From: Heligmosomoides polygyrus polygyrus
Lineage: Eukaryota > Nematoda > Chromadorea > Rhabditida > Heligmosomidae
Length of the DNA stretch: 64,000 nt
Reading direction: 5' to 3'
Assembly (NCBI GenBank): GCA_947396885.1
Contig: OX377201.1
Coordinates: forward strand, 3,205,879 to 3,269,878
How positions within the stretch are numbered: position 1 is the first letter of the stretch; each line of letters begins with the position of its first letter. Positions 44,484 to 55,299 of this stretch are shown here, one piece after another. Both the position numbers and the translations under genes were made by a program. Below the pieces are notes generated by a model that saw nothing but the letters and a program-made list of their open reading frames with translations, was not told the DNA's origin and made no database searches.

Positions 44484-45015
44484 GGGACTGTTCATACTTC
44501 GCGACAAGAGCGAGTTGCCGCCCGTGCAAAACATGCATATTGATTCAAAGCGAGCGCGCCGCGGAAAAGTGTTCATACTCAAGCAACGGCGCTGTCGCTC
44601 CAGTCGCTCTTGTCGCTCTTGTCGCCTGCTCATACTTGCCGGTTCGGCACACGTTGCGCGCGCTGTGCTCGCTGCCCTCTTGTCGCTCTCGTCGCTCGTG
44701 CGAATATGCAAATCGATTAAGGCCGCGTTTATACTTGGACGCCGAGCGACGCGACGCCACGTATGGTGGCCATGTTGATTGAGCTACGCGAGCGATCAAT
44801 TTGGCCACTTTACATGCCGTCGCGTTGCCCGGCGTCGGAAGTATGAACGGGGCCTAAAACCGTGCGCGCGCTGCCGGAAAGTGTTCACAATCGAGCGCCG
44901 GCGCTGTCGCTTCAGTCGATCTTGTCGCTCTAGTCGCTCCAGTCGCCCGTTCACACTTCCACGCGCTGCGCATGCTGCGCTCTCGTCGCTGCTGTCACGA
45001 AGTATGAAGCGGCCC
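44484..45015. mobile_element. PH composite: outer palindromic element
   Basis: Outer ends GGGACTGTTCATACTTCGCG and CACGAAGTATGAAGCGGCCC are inverted. ATA flanks on both sides (44481-44483, 45016-45018) and agrees with the empty site seen in the neighbouring repeat unit. The interior is rich in TTGTCGCTCTAGTCGCTCC-type text. A second element is nested at 44721-44854. Confidence 0.75.
44721..44854. mobile_element. PH MITE, 134 bp, nested, TAA target duplication
   Basis: GGCCGCGTTTATACTTGGAC pairs with GGAAGTATGAACGGGGCC. TAA flanks it exactly (44718-44720 and 44855-44857). A 3-bp TWA duplication and GGCC-type ends are the hallmarks of PIF/Harbinger insertion. Relatives lie at 22213, 48570 and 63585. 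Confidence 0.85.
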
Positions 45016-45567
45016 ATAGACTTTATATAATCACAGGTACGATACCTAAAAATTGAAAAAAGACACTTTATCGAAGCAAAAATAGTGATCGGGTACTTAT
45101 CGGGATGTTGCCCAATCACTTTAGTTGGCTTCTTGTTCACAGAATGAGAGATGGAAAGGACACGAGTAGGTGGTCAATTTTGGCACAGCTACTCTAGCTT
45201 TAGTAGTTGCTTCGAGGAGGTCCAACGTGCCCCAACGACGATTTTTGACAGCCATATGATCGCGTGGTTCGAATGGGAACTGAATTAGTATAAGTTTGAG
45301 ACCTCAAGGTTAAAGAGAAATTTTGTCGACGCAAAAATACTGACCGAGTACTTGCCGGTATGTTGTCCAATGACTTTGGTTGGCTTCTTGGTCACAGAAT
45401 GAGATATGGAAAGCACTCAAGAAGGTGGTCAATTTTGGCACAGGTGTTTTAGATGAACCACTTCGTAGCCCAAGTACCGTTGTCCACTCCGCGACATCTG
45501 CGTACAGCTCACTCTTTCTTTCTCAAGACCTCTACTGCATCCCCAGATGAACTAATAACTCAATCAA

Positions 45568-45640
45568 TCCGTCAGGAATGCGCCACGCATTCTACTTCTA
45601 CAAAAGATTGTATAGGTGCTTCGAATGCCCATTTGATCTA
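45568..45640 (-). repeat. SINE-S 3' end fragment
   Basis: AGGAATGCGCCACGCATTCTACTTCTACAAAAG is a SINE-S end on the minus strand, degraded beyond that. Confidence 0.55.
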
Positions 45641-45719
45641 CGTTTGCGTAGACAACGTTGAAGGAAAGTTTTGAAAAAATCAATGACATCCTTAATCAGC
45701 TTCTTATTCAGGGTATCCT

Positions 45720-46195
45720 ACAATTCGTAAAAAATTTATTTCAATTACTAATGACGCAAAGAAGATGGCTAATTAAATTCACAACAAGTACGCATTATCG
45801 ATTAATTGAGGATTATCGATTGCTCTTATCGATTTCTGTCGACAGTTGATTATTTAGACTTGAGAGTATGTTGAGCTGTAGGTAGGCCTAACAAGTAAGC
45901 ATTATCGACAAGCTGACTATAACCAATCGATATGGTTGAATTTAATACAAAAATACCTACTGAAGTGTAAATTACATGGACATGTTGGGCAATGGCTAAG
46001 CTTTACAACGAGAATCGATCAGCTGACCATTATCGATCTGTGCGGACATGTAGGACAGAATTCCACATTCTGTCCTACATGTCCGCACAATTCAATACAG
46101 TTCCATAATTCAATTTGGTCAAAATCGATAAATCGATCGATAACGATCATCTAATCGATAAGGCCTACTTATCTTGGATGAGCCATCAAAATATG
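45720..46195. repeat. ATCG-G units with a perfect hairpin
   Basis: ATTATCGATTAATTGAGGAT, GAGTATGTTGAGCTGTAGGTAGG and CGATAAATCGATCGATAACG are the ATCG-G signature. The hairpin at 46041-46087 lies within it. Confidence 0.6.
46041..46087. repeat. Perfect 21-bp hairpin
   Basis: 46041-46061 (starts TGCGGACATGTAGGACAG) and 46067-46087 are exact reverse complements with a 5-base loop TCCAC. No flanking transposon termini are evident. Confidence 0.9.
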
Positions 46196-46229
46196 CATCA
46201 TTCCCACCACAATAAATAAATGAATAGAT

Positions 46230-46865
46230 AAATAAATAAATAAATGCGAAACGCTCTTTTGAAATTTAATAAAAATTTTATTTTAGAAGAAAAAATTGCG
46301 TTTTAAAGCTTATTCTAGAGCAAAAAAGACGGCAATTCTTAGCGTTTTCAAAGAAGAGATCGCGCCATGCAGCCGTCTAGCTTGCCACAATTTTAATTTG
46401 ATTGATAGTGTAAATGCTGCTTACTTCAAACATCATCGTAAAGATATGTGTGTTTTTTCGCAATTGTTTTCTTGTGCCGTCAAACGGAATTTTTCTGTCA
46501 ACTAGATGGAACTCGTGTCGATGTAGTCGAGTGCATGGCGCGACCTTTTCCTTTAACGCATAAAATGACTGCTGCTTCCCTGCGCTTTAACACAAGTTTT
46601 ACCTCATTCGCTTCCCTTATGGTTAGAAAACAAAGTTTTCATAAAATTTCAATCTGTGGGGAAAGAGTTACTAGGGCAGGTGAATTGAAAAAATTTTCTG
46701 AAAGGGTCATACTGACATCTCCTTGAACAAAAATTATTCTAAACGTGCTGAGATCACTAGTTTAATCTGGAAGACACTCGTTTTAAGCTTGAAGATGTTT
46801 AGCTTGATTTCAAAAACGTTAAGCTCACTTAGAAAAATGTTCCATTTGGCGTTAAATTTGTATAT
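46230..46865. mobile_element. Foldback C, right two-thirds
   Basis: GAGATCGCGCCATGCAGCCGTC and TAGTCGAGTGCATGGCGCGACC form the inner inverted pair. The right arm ends near TCCATTTGGCGTTAAATTTG. The left outer arm is missing. Confidence 0.65.
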
Positions 46866-46869
46866 AATG

Positions 46870-48565
46870 AAGGAATATAACATAAAAAAACATAAAAATA
46901 AAGAAGAAAGCCATAGGCTTTCATATGTAGGTAAAGCTGAACCTCGGCATGAAAGAAGAAGCCCCTGTTCAGTAGCTATGTAGTGTTTCTGAAGGTGAAG
47001 AAAACTGAGAGAATTCACAGATGAATGGGTCAGTGTTAATCTGCCATTGCTTAGAGATGATTTGAAGAAGAAAAGTTCGCGCTAGAAGGAGAATAAGGCT
47101 GCGATTCAGATGCGTTCCACAGAATGAGGACAGCTAGCGTTCCGACCAGCGTTTGAATAGGTGTATCCACGAGGTCTGGCCTACATAACGTGGTGATGAC
47201 TGTACGAATGACTAAGGGCCGAGGGACTGTCAGTCCATGGGAGCCTCGAATGGTCCTCGTAAAACCCAGACGCGATTACGAGACGGACAAGCCGGCTAGC
47301 AGCAGCATTGTAGGACGCCTAGGACCGTACGCGTGACCCACCGATGGGTCAGCAACCATTATTTTCTCCAAGGGTGACACCAAATGTCATTGAAGAGTGA
47401 CCTAAAAGAGGGCTGCGGAGAGGACAACGATGTATCATCATCGTGTCGTCCGACAAGCACGAGAGCGACGAGCAGCTGGTGAAGGGCATGTCGGATGATT
47501 GTCGTACGCAGCTAATTCAATAGCTTCGCCCCCCCCCCCCCCCTCCTGCTATTGGATCGCCCTGAATATGTCTTCGTTGTTGCTGTCGTGCACCGGCTGA
47601 GTCCGCTGCACCGGTGGTAGAACTCATGCGGCCCTCAACCCGAGGCCACGTGTGAGGCACAACCGGAGTCGAGGTCTTACTCATGCGCGCTAGCTCTTAT
47701 AATACCTGCCACGCTAGGGTGAGGCCCTTGTTGCCCCGACTTAGCACACCTCATACCAATGCAGGTGTTATTTAGGACCTTTCCGCGGACTGCACCTGCG
47801 CTGCCCCCCCCCCCCCCCCCGGCGACTCTCGTCCATCTTCACATCACTCGCGTGATACAATTGAACCAACCGACCTTCTGCAGTATCACCACTGCGCTCA
47901 GAATAAACCTTCCCCCACTCTCGACATGACAATGCGCATCAGAAAATATACTTCATGGCAACCCAATACACATACACAATGCACATCAATATGGAGAACA
48001 ATCGCCTACGAGTTAAGGCTGAGCCCCGCCAGCTTGCCTACGGGTCAGCCCCAAGCGCAAGCCGCAGATCCTTCCCCGCTTCTGTCCTGGAGCCTGCGCT
48101 CACGTGGACGGTGGCTCGGTCAGTCTCTGCGGTTACCTCTGTTATCGTCCCTGCGCGTACTGTCCTGGTCGTCCTGGAGTCCTGCGCGGCTGGTCGAGTC
48201 GTAGACCTGGTGGAGTGGACACTGCGCTAACGATGAAATGCCGGAGCGGAGAGCGGACCGACCGCTCGGTGCGACGACGAAGCCGTGGACTGCCGGGTGC
48301 GCGCGGAAAGGTGTTTATAGTGCGTAGCGGCGCGTGCGCACGACCGTATGCCCTGCGCGTCGGGACCAGGGCGCCTCCCAGCGTGTGTGCCCTTGGAGAG
48401 TCGTGATGGAGCGTGGCGAACGTCACGACAGCTGCCGTCCCCTGCTAGAATGCCAGGCTAACAGTATGGCAAGTAAACGTTGCAGGAAGGCGACATGGCT
48501 AGCATTGAGGTGCGGCTGTATGAATAATGTCTAATGCTAGACTGATCTTACACAATCTTACAACA
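46870..48565. other. Unclassified stretch with C-runs
   Basis: C-runs lie at 47530-47543 and 47807-47820. A 42-codon frame at 47208-47336 (MTKGRGTVSPWEPRMVLVKP..., ending at TGA) is open and protein-like but too short to judge. Overlapping frames at 47926-48426 in GC-rich DNA disagree between strands. No repeat recognised. Confidence 0.3.
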
Positions 48566-48569
48566 CTAA

Positions 48570-48700
48570 GGGCCCGTTTATACTTCGACTCCAAGCGACG
48601 CGACGCCACGCATTGTGGCCACATTGATTCAGAGACGCAATCGACCAATTTGCATATTTTACACGGCGTCACAGCGCCCGGCGGTGGGAGTATAAACGAA
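48570..48700. mobile_element. PH palindromic MITE, right end eroded
   Basis: GGGCCCGTTTATACTTCGAC follows TAA. The right end GTGGGAGTATAAACG is shortened. The interior CGACGCGACGCCACGCATTG matches the 44721 copy. Confidence 0.7.
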
Positions 48701-48704
48701 ACGA

Positions 48705-49540
48705 GGAACGCCGATAGGCGTGACGTAATACTACTTGTAAAATAATAAAAAGAAACATATAAAATCAAATATAACTAAATATTGAAACTGGAAATCAGCT
48801 CTAAAGACGATTTTATGAGCCTTCTGGTGGGTGTGGTAGGCTGTGAGGGCCAAATACGTATCGAATCAAAGCGCTCCTTGGCCTTCTGTGGAGTTGTAAC
48901 GCGTCGCGCAACTCGAACGGGAATTGACTGGTGTCTTCTATTCTTCTAGTTAAACACCAGGATGAATTTGGGAATGTCGTTACAGTTAACGTGAAAATGC
49001 AGAACGCCAGAGCTCCACCAGAAACCCCTGCCCAAATGATCTGTCACCGAATCACGCGCCATTATAAACCCAACCAGTTTCAGAGATGATTTAGTAAGCG
49101 TGAACAGTGCTGTCAGCGGAAAAATACTTTCCAGAAGGCGACATCTTGCAGTGCAAAGATTCAAAAGACCGTGTTTTTTGTCAAAGGCCAAAGTCAGAAA
49201 GGCCAGACGATTTAGAACCGAACAGGATGGAACCAGCTGCTACCGTCTAAAAAGGTTATGTGAAAAGTTACATTGTGGAAGAAGGATGCATGGCGCGCTC
49301 CACAAGCGGAATGACAATCGGTTATAGCTCTACGGTACATTACGGGGATCGCGAAGACTGGTGCTCGTTGCTGTGATTGGCCAGCGGACGGCGTCTGCCA
49401 ATCACAAGTTCGACGTTGTGTACAAGCTTCGTCGTGGCATCGCGCTGGCCAGAACCTCGAATAGTACCTGCACTTCTTACCACTATTAATTATGCCGATA
49501 ATTTGTAGTCACGGAAAAATGCATACAAGAATTGACCTGG
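48705..49540. other. Unclassified DNA, two opposed open frames
   Basis: Minus 48946-49191 (81 codons, GLLNLCTARCRLLESIFPLT...) and plus 49100-49327 overlap. TGTGATTGGCCAG and CTGCCAATCACA (49370-49408) are an inverted CCAAT pair like those in MITE-A/B. A GCATGGCGCGCTCC scrap lies at 49288. Confidence 0.3.
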
Positions 49541-49733
49541 AGCCGGATTCATCAACGACTAACAGAGATTTAACGAAGAAATTACAGTCGAAATTCCTGA
49601 AGAAGAAAAAAAAAACGCGAAGCAACGCGTTTTTTTTCAACAGGCGATATGGCGAAATGTTGTTGTTATCAGGAATTTCGGCTGTAATTTCACCGTCAAA
49701 TCTCTGTAAGTCGTTGATGAATCCGGCCTCTGT
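49541..49733. mobile_element. Palindromic MITE, about 190 bp
   Basis: The arms run about 60 bp each: GGAGCCGGATTCATCAACGA, then AGAGATTTAACGAAGAAATT, against CAGGAATTTCGGCTGTAATT and TCGTTGATGAATCCGGCCTC. The loop holds GAAGCAACGCG inside poly-A and poly-T. The 98-codon frame through it is an artefact. Confidence 0.8.
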
Positions 49734-49734
49734 T

Positions 49735-50270
49735 TGCAGGGTTGTCACTTCCACAGGGACAAATGGTAAAAAAATATATTATAAATAAATAAAACAGTGT
49801 TACATAATATAAGGACGTTAAAAGATTCGTAAAAGGTTCGTTTCGCTACTGTCTTCGACGAAGCTTTGTGTTACGCTGGCTCTTCAGTGAAGAAGAGGAG
49901 CATATTTTAAGATTTCTTTATCTATGTGAAGTGAGATAGGAAAATGAAAATGGAAGAGAGATCAGATGAGGAAAAGATGAGAAAGAATGAATATGACAAC
50001 ATAAAAAAATGCACACAACGTGAGAAAATTAATTGCAAAAGTGAAGATAGATGAGGAATAGAAAACAAGTAAAGTAAGTTAAATAAACAACGAGTTATAA
50101 CTCAAAGAAGTACTAAAATATGTCCTTACCAGCCGTCCGTGCGGCCTCTCGACCGCACCGACGGCTTCTTGCCGGCTTCGCCGTGGCAATAACTTTTCAT
50201 CATCAATTGTAGCTGTCACCTATGACATGGTTTCCTCAGGAAGAACATCTTAACTACGTCGATTAGGGCA
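49735..50270. other. AT-rich unclassified DNA
   Basis: AT-rich with one GC-rich imperfect palindrome at about 50130-50195 (GCCGTCCGTGCGG/CCGCACCGACGGC). No gene. Confidence 0.35.
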
Positions 50271-50479
50271 AGTTGGAAAAAGCGAAAAAATGGACGACAT
50301 CCACAAAAACGCTTATTTGCCCAATATCGATTGATGGCGATCGACAGTTCAAAAACGAACTTCAGATTCGTGTTCAGCCACCTTGATTACCCCCGGGCCT
50401 GAAGTTTCGTGCCGCTTGAACACACGCACACACGCTTGCTCCTTTATATATAGTAGGATAAGTTCGAAGTGACTACTTA

Positions 50480-51768
50480 TTAGGTTGTAACGAAATAAAT
50501 GGCACTGAACCACTGCAAATTTAAACAGTTAATATCACGGCTTGTAGGCAAGTTTATTAATCGAAATCAAACCATCTGATTCTACACATCTTTGCCAACG
50601 CGACACAAGCTTTTTTATCCCAGTAGCAAAAAAGCAAAAAAAATCAGAAGTTCTGGAATTGACGAAGTCTTCGAAGGCACTTTCGGCATCCTGTTGGTAT
50701 TTGAATATTTTCCCTACCAAGAAGTCGCCAAGATGCTTGAAGAAATGGTAGTCTGTTGGGGAGAGGTCGGGAGAAAACGGAGGATGTGGTAGAGTTTCAA
50801 TGCTCAGCTCATCCAATTTCTGCAACGTCATTCGTGCTACATGGGGGCGAGCATTGTCGTGCAGAAGGAGAACTCGCCTTCGGTTTACCAAGGCCGGCCG
50901 GATTTCCTTCCACTTTTTCATCATTTCTTCAATTTCAATGCAGTACTTCTCTGCCGTGATGGATTCACCGGGAGGGAGGAAGCTGTGGTGAATAATTCCC
51001 AGCGAACACCACCATACTGTCACCATTACTTTCTTTTGGTGCAATTCCGGCTTCGCAAAAACCTTGGGGCTCTCATCGCTGTCCACCCACTGTGCCGATC
51101 GTCGCCTGTTGTCGTACGTTATCCATTTCTCGTCGCAGGCTTCGATGCGATCGAGGAATGGGTCCGTTTCGTTCCGTAGAAGCAGTGCGGACGAGATCTC
51201 ATCGTCGGTTTCTTTGCTCCTCAGACCGCTCGTGAGGCACCCATCTTTCCAGCTTTTTGGTCTTTCCAATTTCCTTCAGATGCCGGGCAGCTGTGTTGTG
51301 ACTGATGCCAAGAACCTTCGCTATCTCCCTGGTACCTTTGTGTGGATCCTCCTCTACCACATCTCTCAGCTTGTCCTCATCAACATCACTATGCCTCCCA
51401 CGACCTTCATGTCCTTCCAAGCTCTCATCTCCATTCCGGAACTTCTGATACCAACGACACGCCGTCCGAATTGTGGAACATCCTTGACCGAATGCGGCGT
51501 TGATCTTCTCGTCCGCCTCCTTAGCTGTAGTGCCCAGCTTGAATTCATACAAGTAAATGCCTCGGATTACCCTTTTGTCCATCTGCAAAAAAGTCAATAA
51601 AACTCTAAAGTTTTCCCACTTTTACATAGAAAATTTGGTACTCGCCGGTAGAGCAAAGTTTGCGCTTCTAAATGATATGCCACATGTTACGGTTTGTTCT
51701 TGATCAAACGCGTAAAGACGCGCCAAGAAATGGCGCGAGCCAGTGCCATTTAATTCGTTACAACCTAA
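50480..51768 (-). mobile_element. Mariner transposon, full length (1,289 bp)
   Basis: 28-bp terminal inverted repeats with one mismatch (50480-50507 and 51741-51768, beginning TTAGGTTGTAACGAA) are flanked by TA at 50478-50479 and 51769-51770. Length and termini fit the mariner family, and the encoded protein is the SETMAR-type D,D34D transposase. It sits between two ATCG-G repeat ends. Confidence 0.95.
50535..51597 (-). pseudogene. Mariner transposase (D,D34D), frameshifted
   Basis: This is a transposase that would cut and paste the surrounding element. The N-terminal frame (51597-51199, 132 codons) carries the two helix-turn-helix DNA-binding parts (YEFKLGTTAKEADEKINAAF; GRHSDVDEDKLRDVVEEDPH; VLGISHNTAARHLKEIGKTK) and the linker WVPHE. 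It then hits a stop at about 51199. The catalytic part continues in another frame to 50535. There ACDEKW gives the first Asp, LLHDNARPH the second, and SPDLSPTDYHFF the third, with exactly 34 residues between the last two. A net two-base loss near 51200 in the RNRR segment explains the shift. A short T-rich insertion (DFFCFFATG) marks the C-terminus. The catalytic triad is kept, but the gene is broken, so it is probably inactive. Confidence 0.93.
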
Positions 51769-52589
51769 TAAAAGGCGTGTTATAGTAGGCATTGAGGTAG
51801 TCAGAACCAAACGACGTATTCTGGCGCAAGACACAAAATCCTACTGTATATGAAAGGCTTATCCGTGCGTCCGTTTGTCCATGCGTCTGTCACAGACGCA
51901 CAAAGCTCACAAAGGCCTTTCATATCTCGATCAGAACTATTGATCTCTGCTCAGTACCAGCTGTCAGAGGTAAGTATCAAACGGATATTTTACCCGATCG
52001 ATAGGCTTCACAACAAATATTGAACAATGTCAATCAGACAGCCACTATCGATCGTTTATATCGATTTTTAACAGAGACCACCGTTTGAGTAGTCTATTTT
52101 TGATCGATTTGAAGTTCGGGTAGGGCTCACAATAAGTAAACAATATTGCCCATCTAAACAATATCGATCGATCTTTGTCCAGATTTGGCTAAACATCATC
52201 GATTGGTTAACGATACTCAATCGATGTTATCGATTTTTGCAGAAACTCTCCGAGTGAGGCAGAAATCACGCAAGGGTTGGCCGTTAGATAAGGCAAAAAA
52301 TAAGCATTCAAAATCGATCTACCGATCGATATCGACAAATCTCACCGATTTTGGTCTAGTTGATGACAGCCAATGAACAGACTACATAGCAACGAAATAA
52401 TATCAAACGACTCACCATTATCGATCGATTCTATCGATTCGAGTTGGCCGATTGATGGTTGTCATGCGAATATGATGAGAATAGACAAACTTCCCAAGAT
52501 GTAGACAATATCGAGATAAACAATATCAGAAAATATCGAGCGGATTTTGGCAGAGTTGCCTATATGAAGAGAGAATCGCACGAAAGTGC

Positions 52590-54037
52590 TGGATAGTGGA
52601 CAGGTTTCACAAAAGCAATCAATACCGATCGATTTTATCGATTTCAGTTTGGAGCGACCTCCGAAACGAGTGTCAAGTGAATGTGATAGCTGATGTGCAG
52701 ACTTGTCAGTGAACATTGACAGTGGACTGGCTGTAATCGATCCAATTTTATTGACTTTTGCCCACAGTTTTCATCTCAAGCGAATATGCTGACCGATGGG
52801 CACCTTTCAAGGCAAATAAACGTCAACCCGGCAGCCATTATCTAATGATTTCATCGATTTTATTCATAGATGATGAAATGGAACTCACGTTAATATGTTG
52901 GATAGCGTTCACAACAAGAGAGCGCCATGGATATGCTGGATGTTGTATATCGATTTTATTGATTTTTAACCAGAACTGACGCCTTGGGTGGGAATCGCCT
53001 GCATATTATTGGGTTTGGGTAGACCTGACAACAAGTAAACTTTATCGAGCAATCAATATCGATCGATAATGCCGATTCCCGACCGGAGATAGCCGTTTGA
53101 AGTTAAAAACACGCGATCATGTTGAGCGGTGGATAGACCTTACAAGAATAAATAATATCGATTGTCCAAGGGATATCAATCGATGTTATCGATTTTTAGC
53201 CACAAGTGCGCGCTTGGAATGAAAAACGCAAAAACATGCTCTGAGATGGGTAGGATAATAAACAAAAGCTAAAAATAGTAGACAATATCGATTGTACGAT
53301 GGATATCGATCGGTTTTCATGACTTTCGATGAATGTTGTTGATGGAAAACGCAAAAATGTATTCTGAGCTGGACAGAATAGTAAACAATAGTTCAATACG
53401 ATAGTAAATAATATCGATCGACCACCGGATATCAATCGATTTTATCGACTTCTGAAAAGAATTGCCCGTTTGCATTTTTGTAAGGTCTACCCACTGCCCA
53501 ACCCGTTCGCGTGTTTTTAACCTCAAACGGCTATCTCCGGAAGGAAATCGACAATATCGATCGATATCGATTGCTCGACAAAGTTTGCTTGTTGTCAGGT
53601 CTACCCAAAGCCAATAATACGCAAGCGATTCCCACCCAAGGCGTCAGTTCTGGTTAAAAGTCAATAAAATCGATACCCAACATCCAGCCGATCCATGGCG
53701 CACTCCTGTTGCGAACGCTATCCAACATATTAACGTGAGTTTCATTTCCAACCCTCATCTATGAATAAAATCGATGAAATCATTCGACAATGGCTGACGG
53801 GTTGACGTTTATTCGCCTTGAAAGGCGCCCATCGATCAGCATAGTCGCTTGAGACGAAAACTGTGAGCGAAAATCAATAAAATCGATCGATTACAGCCAG
53901 TCCACCGTCAGTGTTCACTGACAATTCTGCACATCAGCTATCAGATTCACTTGACACCCGTTTCAGACGGCCACTCCGAATATGAAATCGATGAAATCGA
54001 TCGGTATTGATTGCTTTTGTGCAACCTCTCCACTAAC
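52590..54037. repeat. Long inverted repeat, arms about 560 bp, spacer 330 bp
   Basis: Paired markers include CAAAAGCAATCAATACCGAT with ATCGGTATTGATTGCTTTTG, AGCTGATGTGCAG with CTGCACATCAGCT, and GATAGACC with GGTCTACC. All place the axis near 53314. The spacer holds two or three more ATCG units (AAAAACGCAAAAACATG and AAAACGCAAAAATGTA). Confidence 0.85.
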
Positions 54038-54130
54038 CTCGTGTGGAAAAGTTTGGCAGTGTTTCCGAGGGGAAGCCTCAGCCAATCAGACCGTCGTCAG
54101 GCCGCCTGATCACTGGCTTAGAATAATCAG

Positions 54131-54370
54131 GAGAAAATCAACTTCGCAATGAGGCCTATCCTGAGAAGGAATTGAAACTTGAAGTGTTTGTTCAGCAATG
54201 CGACTCACGTCCATATCTCACCATCTCTCGACTGACAAAAACTCCGGTGAGTGTTCACTATCGGTGCAAGATGCGAGCGAAATGCCACGTTCACATAAGG
54301 AATGCGCACAATAGAGCTATGATGGATAGGCGTTTTAGGTGGAACTGGCATGTCTGCCGGTGTTATAGGT
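54131..54370 (+). pseudogene. Orphan exon-like coding segment
   Basis: After an ATAATCAG acceptor-like site the frame stays open for 79 codons to a stop at 54368-54370. It reads ENQLRNEAYPEKELKLEVFV, QQCDSRPYLTISRLTKTP, then VSVHYRCKMRAKCHVHIRNA and an Arg/Trp-rich end. A GTGAGT donor-like site lies after KTP (54249-54254), so the true exon may end there. The C-x6-C spacing in YRCKMRAKCH recalls FLYWCH/zinc-finger-like DNA-binding segments of transposon proteins, but this is only a resemblance. It lies just right of the inverted repeat and before D, within the ATCG-G element limits. Confidence 0.4.
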
Positions 54371-54788
54371 AGGACGGCTAAACGAATCAAGAACTCTAGA
54401 AGTTCTTATGTACAAGAAATTCTCACAAGAACATTGACAGCACCTCCCATACCAAGAAAGGGACCAGCTGATTGTCGATGTCGATCGATTTTTAAAGCCT
54501 TCAATTTTCAACTATCTGTGGGGAAAGCCACCCAAGGAGCATATTACTCCGCTTTTTAATCGTTTTTTTTTACAGTGAACTCCAGGCATATCGATCGAAA
54601 TTTATCGTCGATCGACATCGAAATTTGCTGGGAGGCTTGTCAGTGGAAGTCATAATGACGTGATCCCCAACTTCAAAACTAAACCCCATACAAACCTCGT
54701 TAACATCGGTCGATTTGTTGTGAGGCCCTTCATGTCAGCAATTCAGCTTGGACGCACGGACTGACGAACAGACAGACGGATTTGCCCC

Positions 54789-55288
54789 GGATCTATCCTA
54801 GTCCGGGGGGGGGGGGGCACATAACCAAAAAGTAGGTAAAAAATGAATTGAGACTTACCGAGCGGCGCCTAGAGAACGAGATGGAACCTGAAAAACCAAA
54901 ACCGCACGAACAAACAAAAAAATAAAAAATCGCTGCGGTTTACAACCGTCTCGGCGGGCAAGGAACGACGGAATGGAGGCATGTCGCGTGCTGACCGCTG
55001 GCTGACATGTTATAACCAGGATCTAACATGGTGAATAGGGCGCATGAAGCCGCATGCCGCGTGCTGACCGCCGCCTGACATGTTATAACTGGGATCTAAC
55101 ATGGTGAGGACGGCACACAACTTTGCCGGCTTACAACCGCAACAAATGTAATTTTTCGCCTATTTCTTTGTGACTTTTTCTTGTTCAGCGTCCTATTTTG
55201 TTCTGTAGGAGCCGCACGGTAAGTCTCAAGTGGACTTGTTACATATAATACTTTTTAGTTATGTGGCCCCCCGGACTAGGACAGATCC
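54789..55288. mobile_element. hAT-like D element, complete (500 bp)
   Basis: It begins GGATCTATCCTAGTCCGGGG and ends CCCCGGACTAGGACAGATCC. The exact 8-bp repeat TTTGCCCC flanks it (54781-54788 and 55289-55296). It has the same length as the 12.4-kb copy. Long arms include GAGACTTACCGAGCGGCGCC and its partner. Confidence 0.92.
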
Positions 55289-55299
55289 TTTGCCCCTCC

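Larger units (their letters stand above)
44215..45450 (+). repeat. Tandem repeat of about 250-260 bp invaded by PH elements
   Basis: Three units start near GTACGAGACCTAAAATTGG (44233), GTACGATACCTAAAAATTG (45038) and GTTTGAGACCTCAAGGTTA (45293). Each continues with GACCGGGTACTTGTCGGGATG-like text and GGTCAATTTTTGG, and units 1 and 2 end in TCCAACGTGCCCC (unit 3 breaks off earlier). The second junction is split by the PH composite at 44484-45015; without it the repeats are continuous. Confidence 0.7.
51840..54780. mobile_element. ATCG-G large element with 1.4-kb inverted repeat
   Basis: It has ATCCGTGCGTCCGTTTGTCC near the left end (51866) and GACGCACGGACTGACGAACAGACAGACGGAT near the right (54752-54782), roughly inverted. 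Units of about 110 bp, such as TATCGATTTTATTGATTTTTAACCAGAACTG followed by a GGGTAGACCTGACAACAAG motif, repeat throughout. Arms 52590-53150 and 53480-54037 are inverted around about 53314. Non-coding apart from the segment at 54131-54370. Confidence 0.7.

Noticed and set aside
49492..49788. 98-codon frame with poly-Lys
   Set aside because: It runs through the palindromic MITE at 49541-49733 and its poly-A loop.
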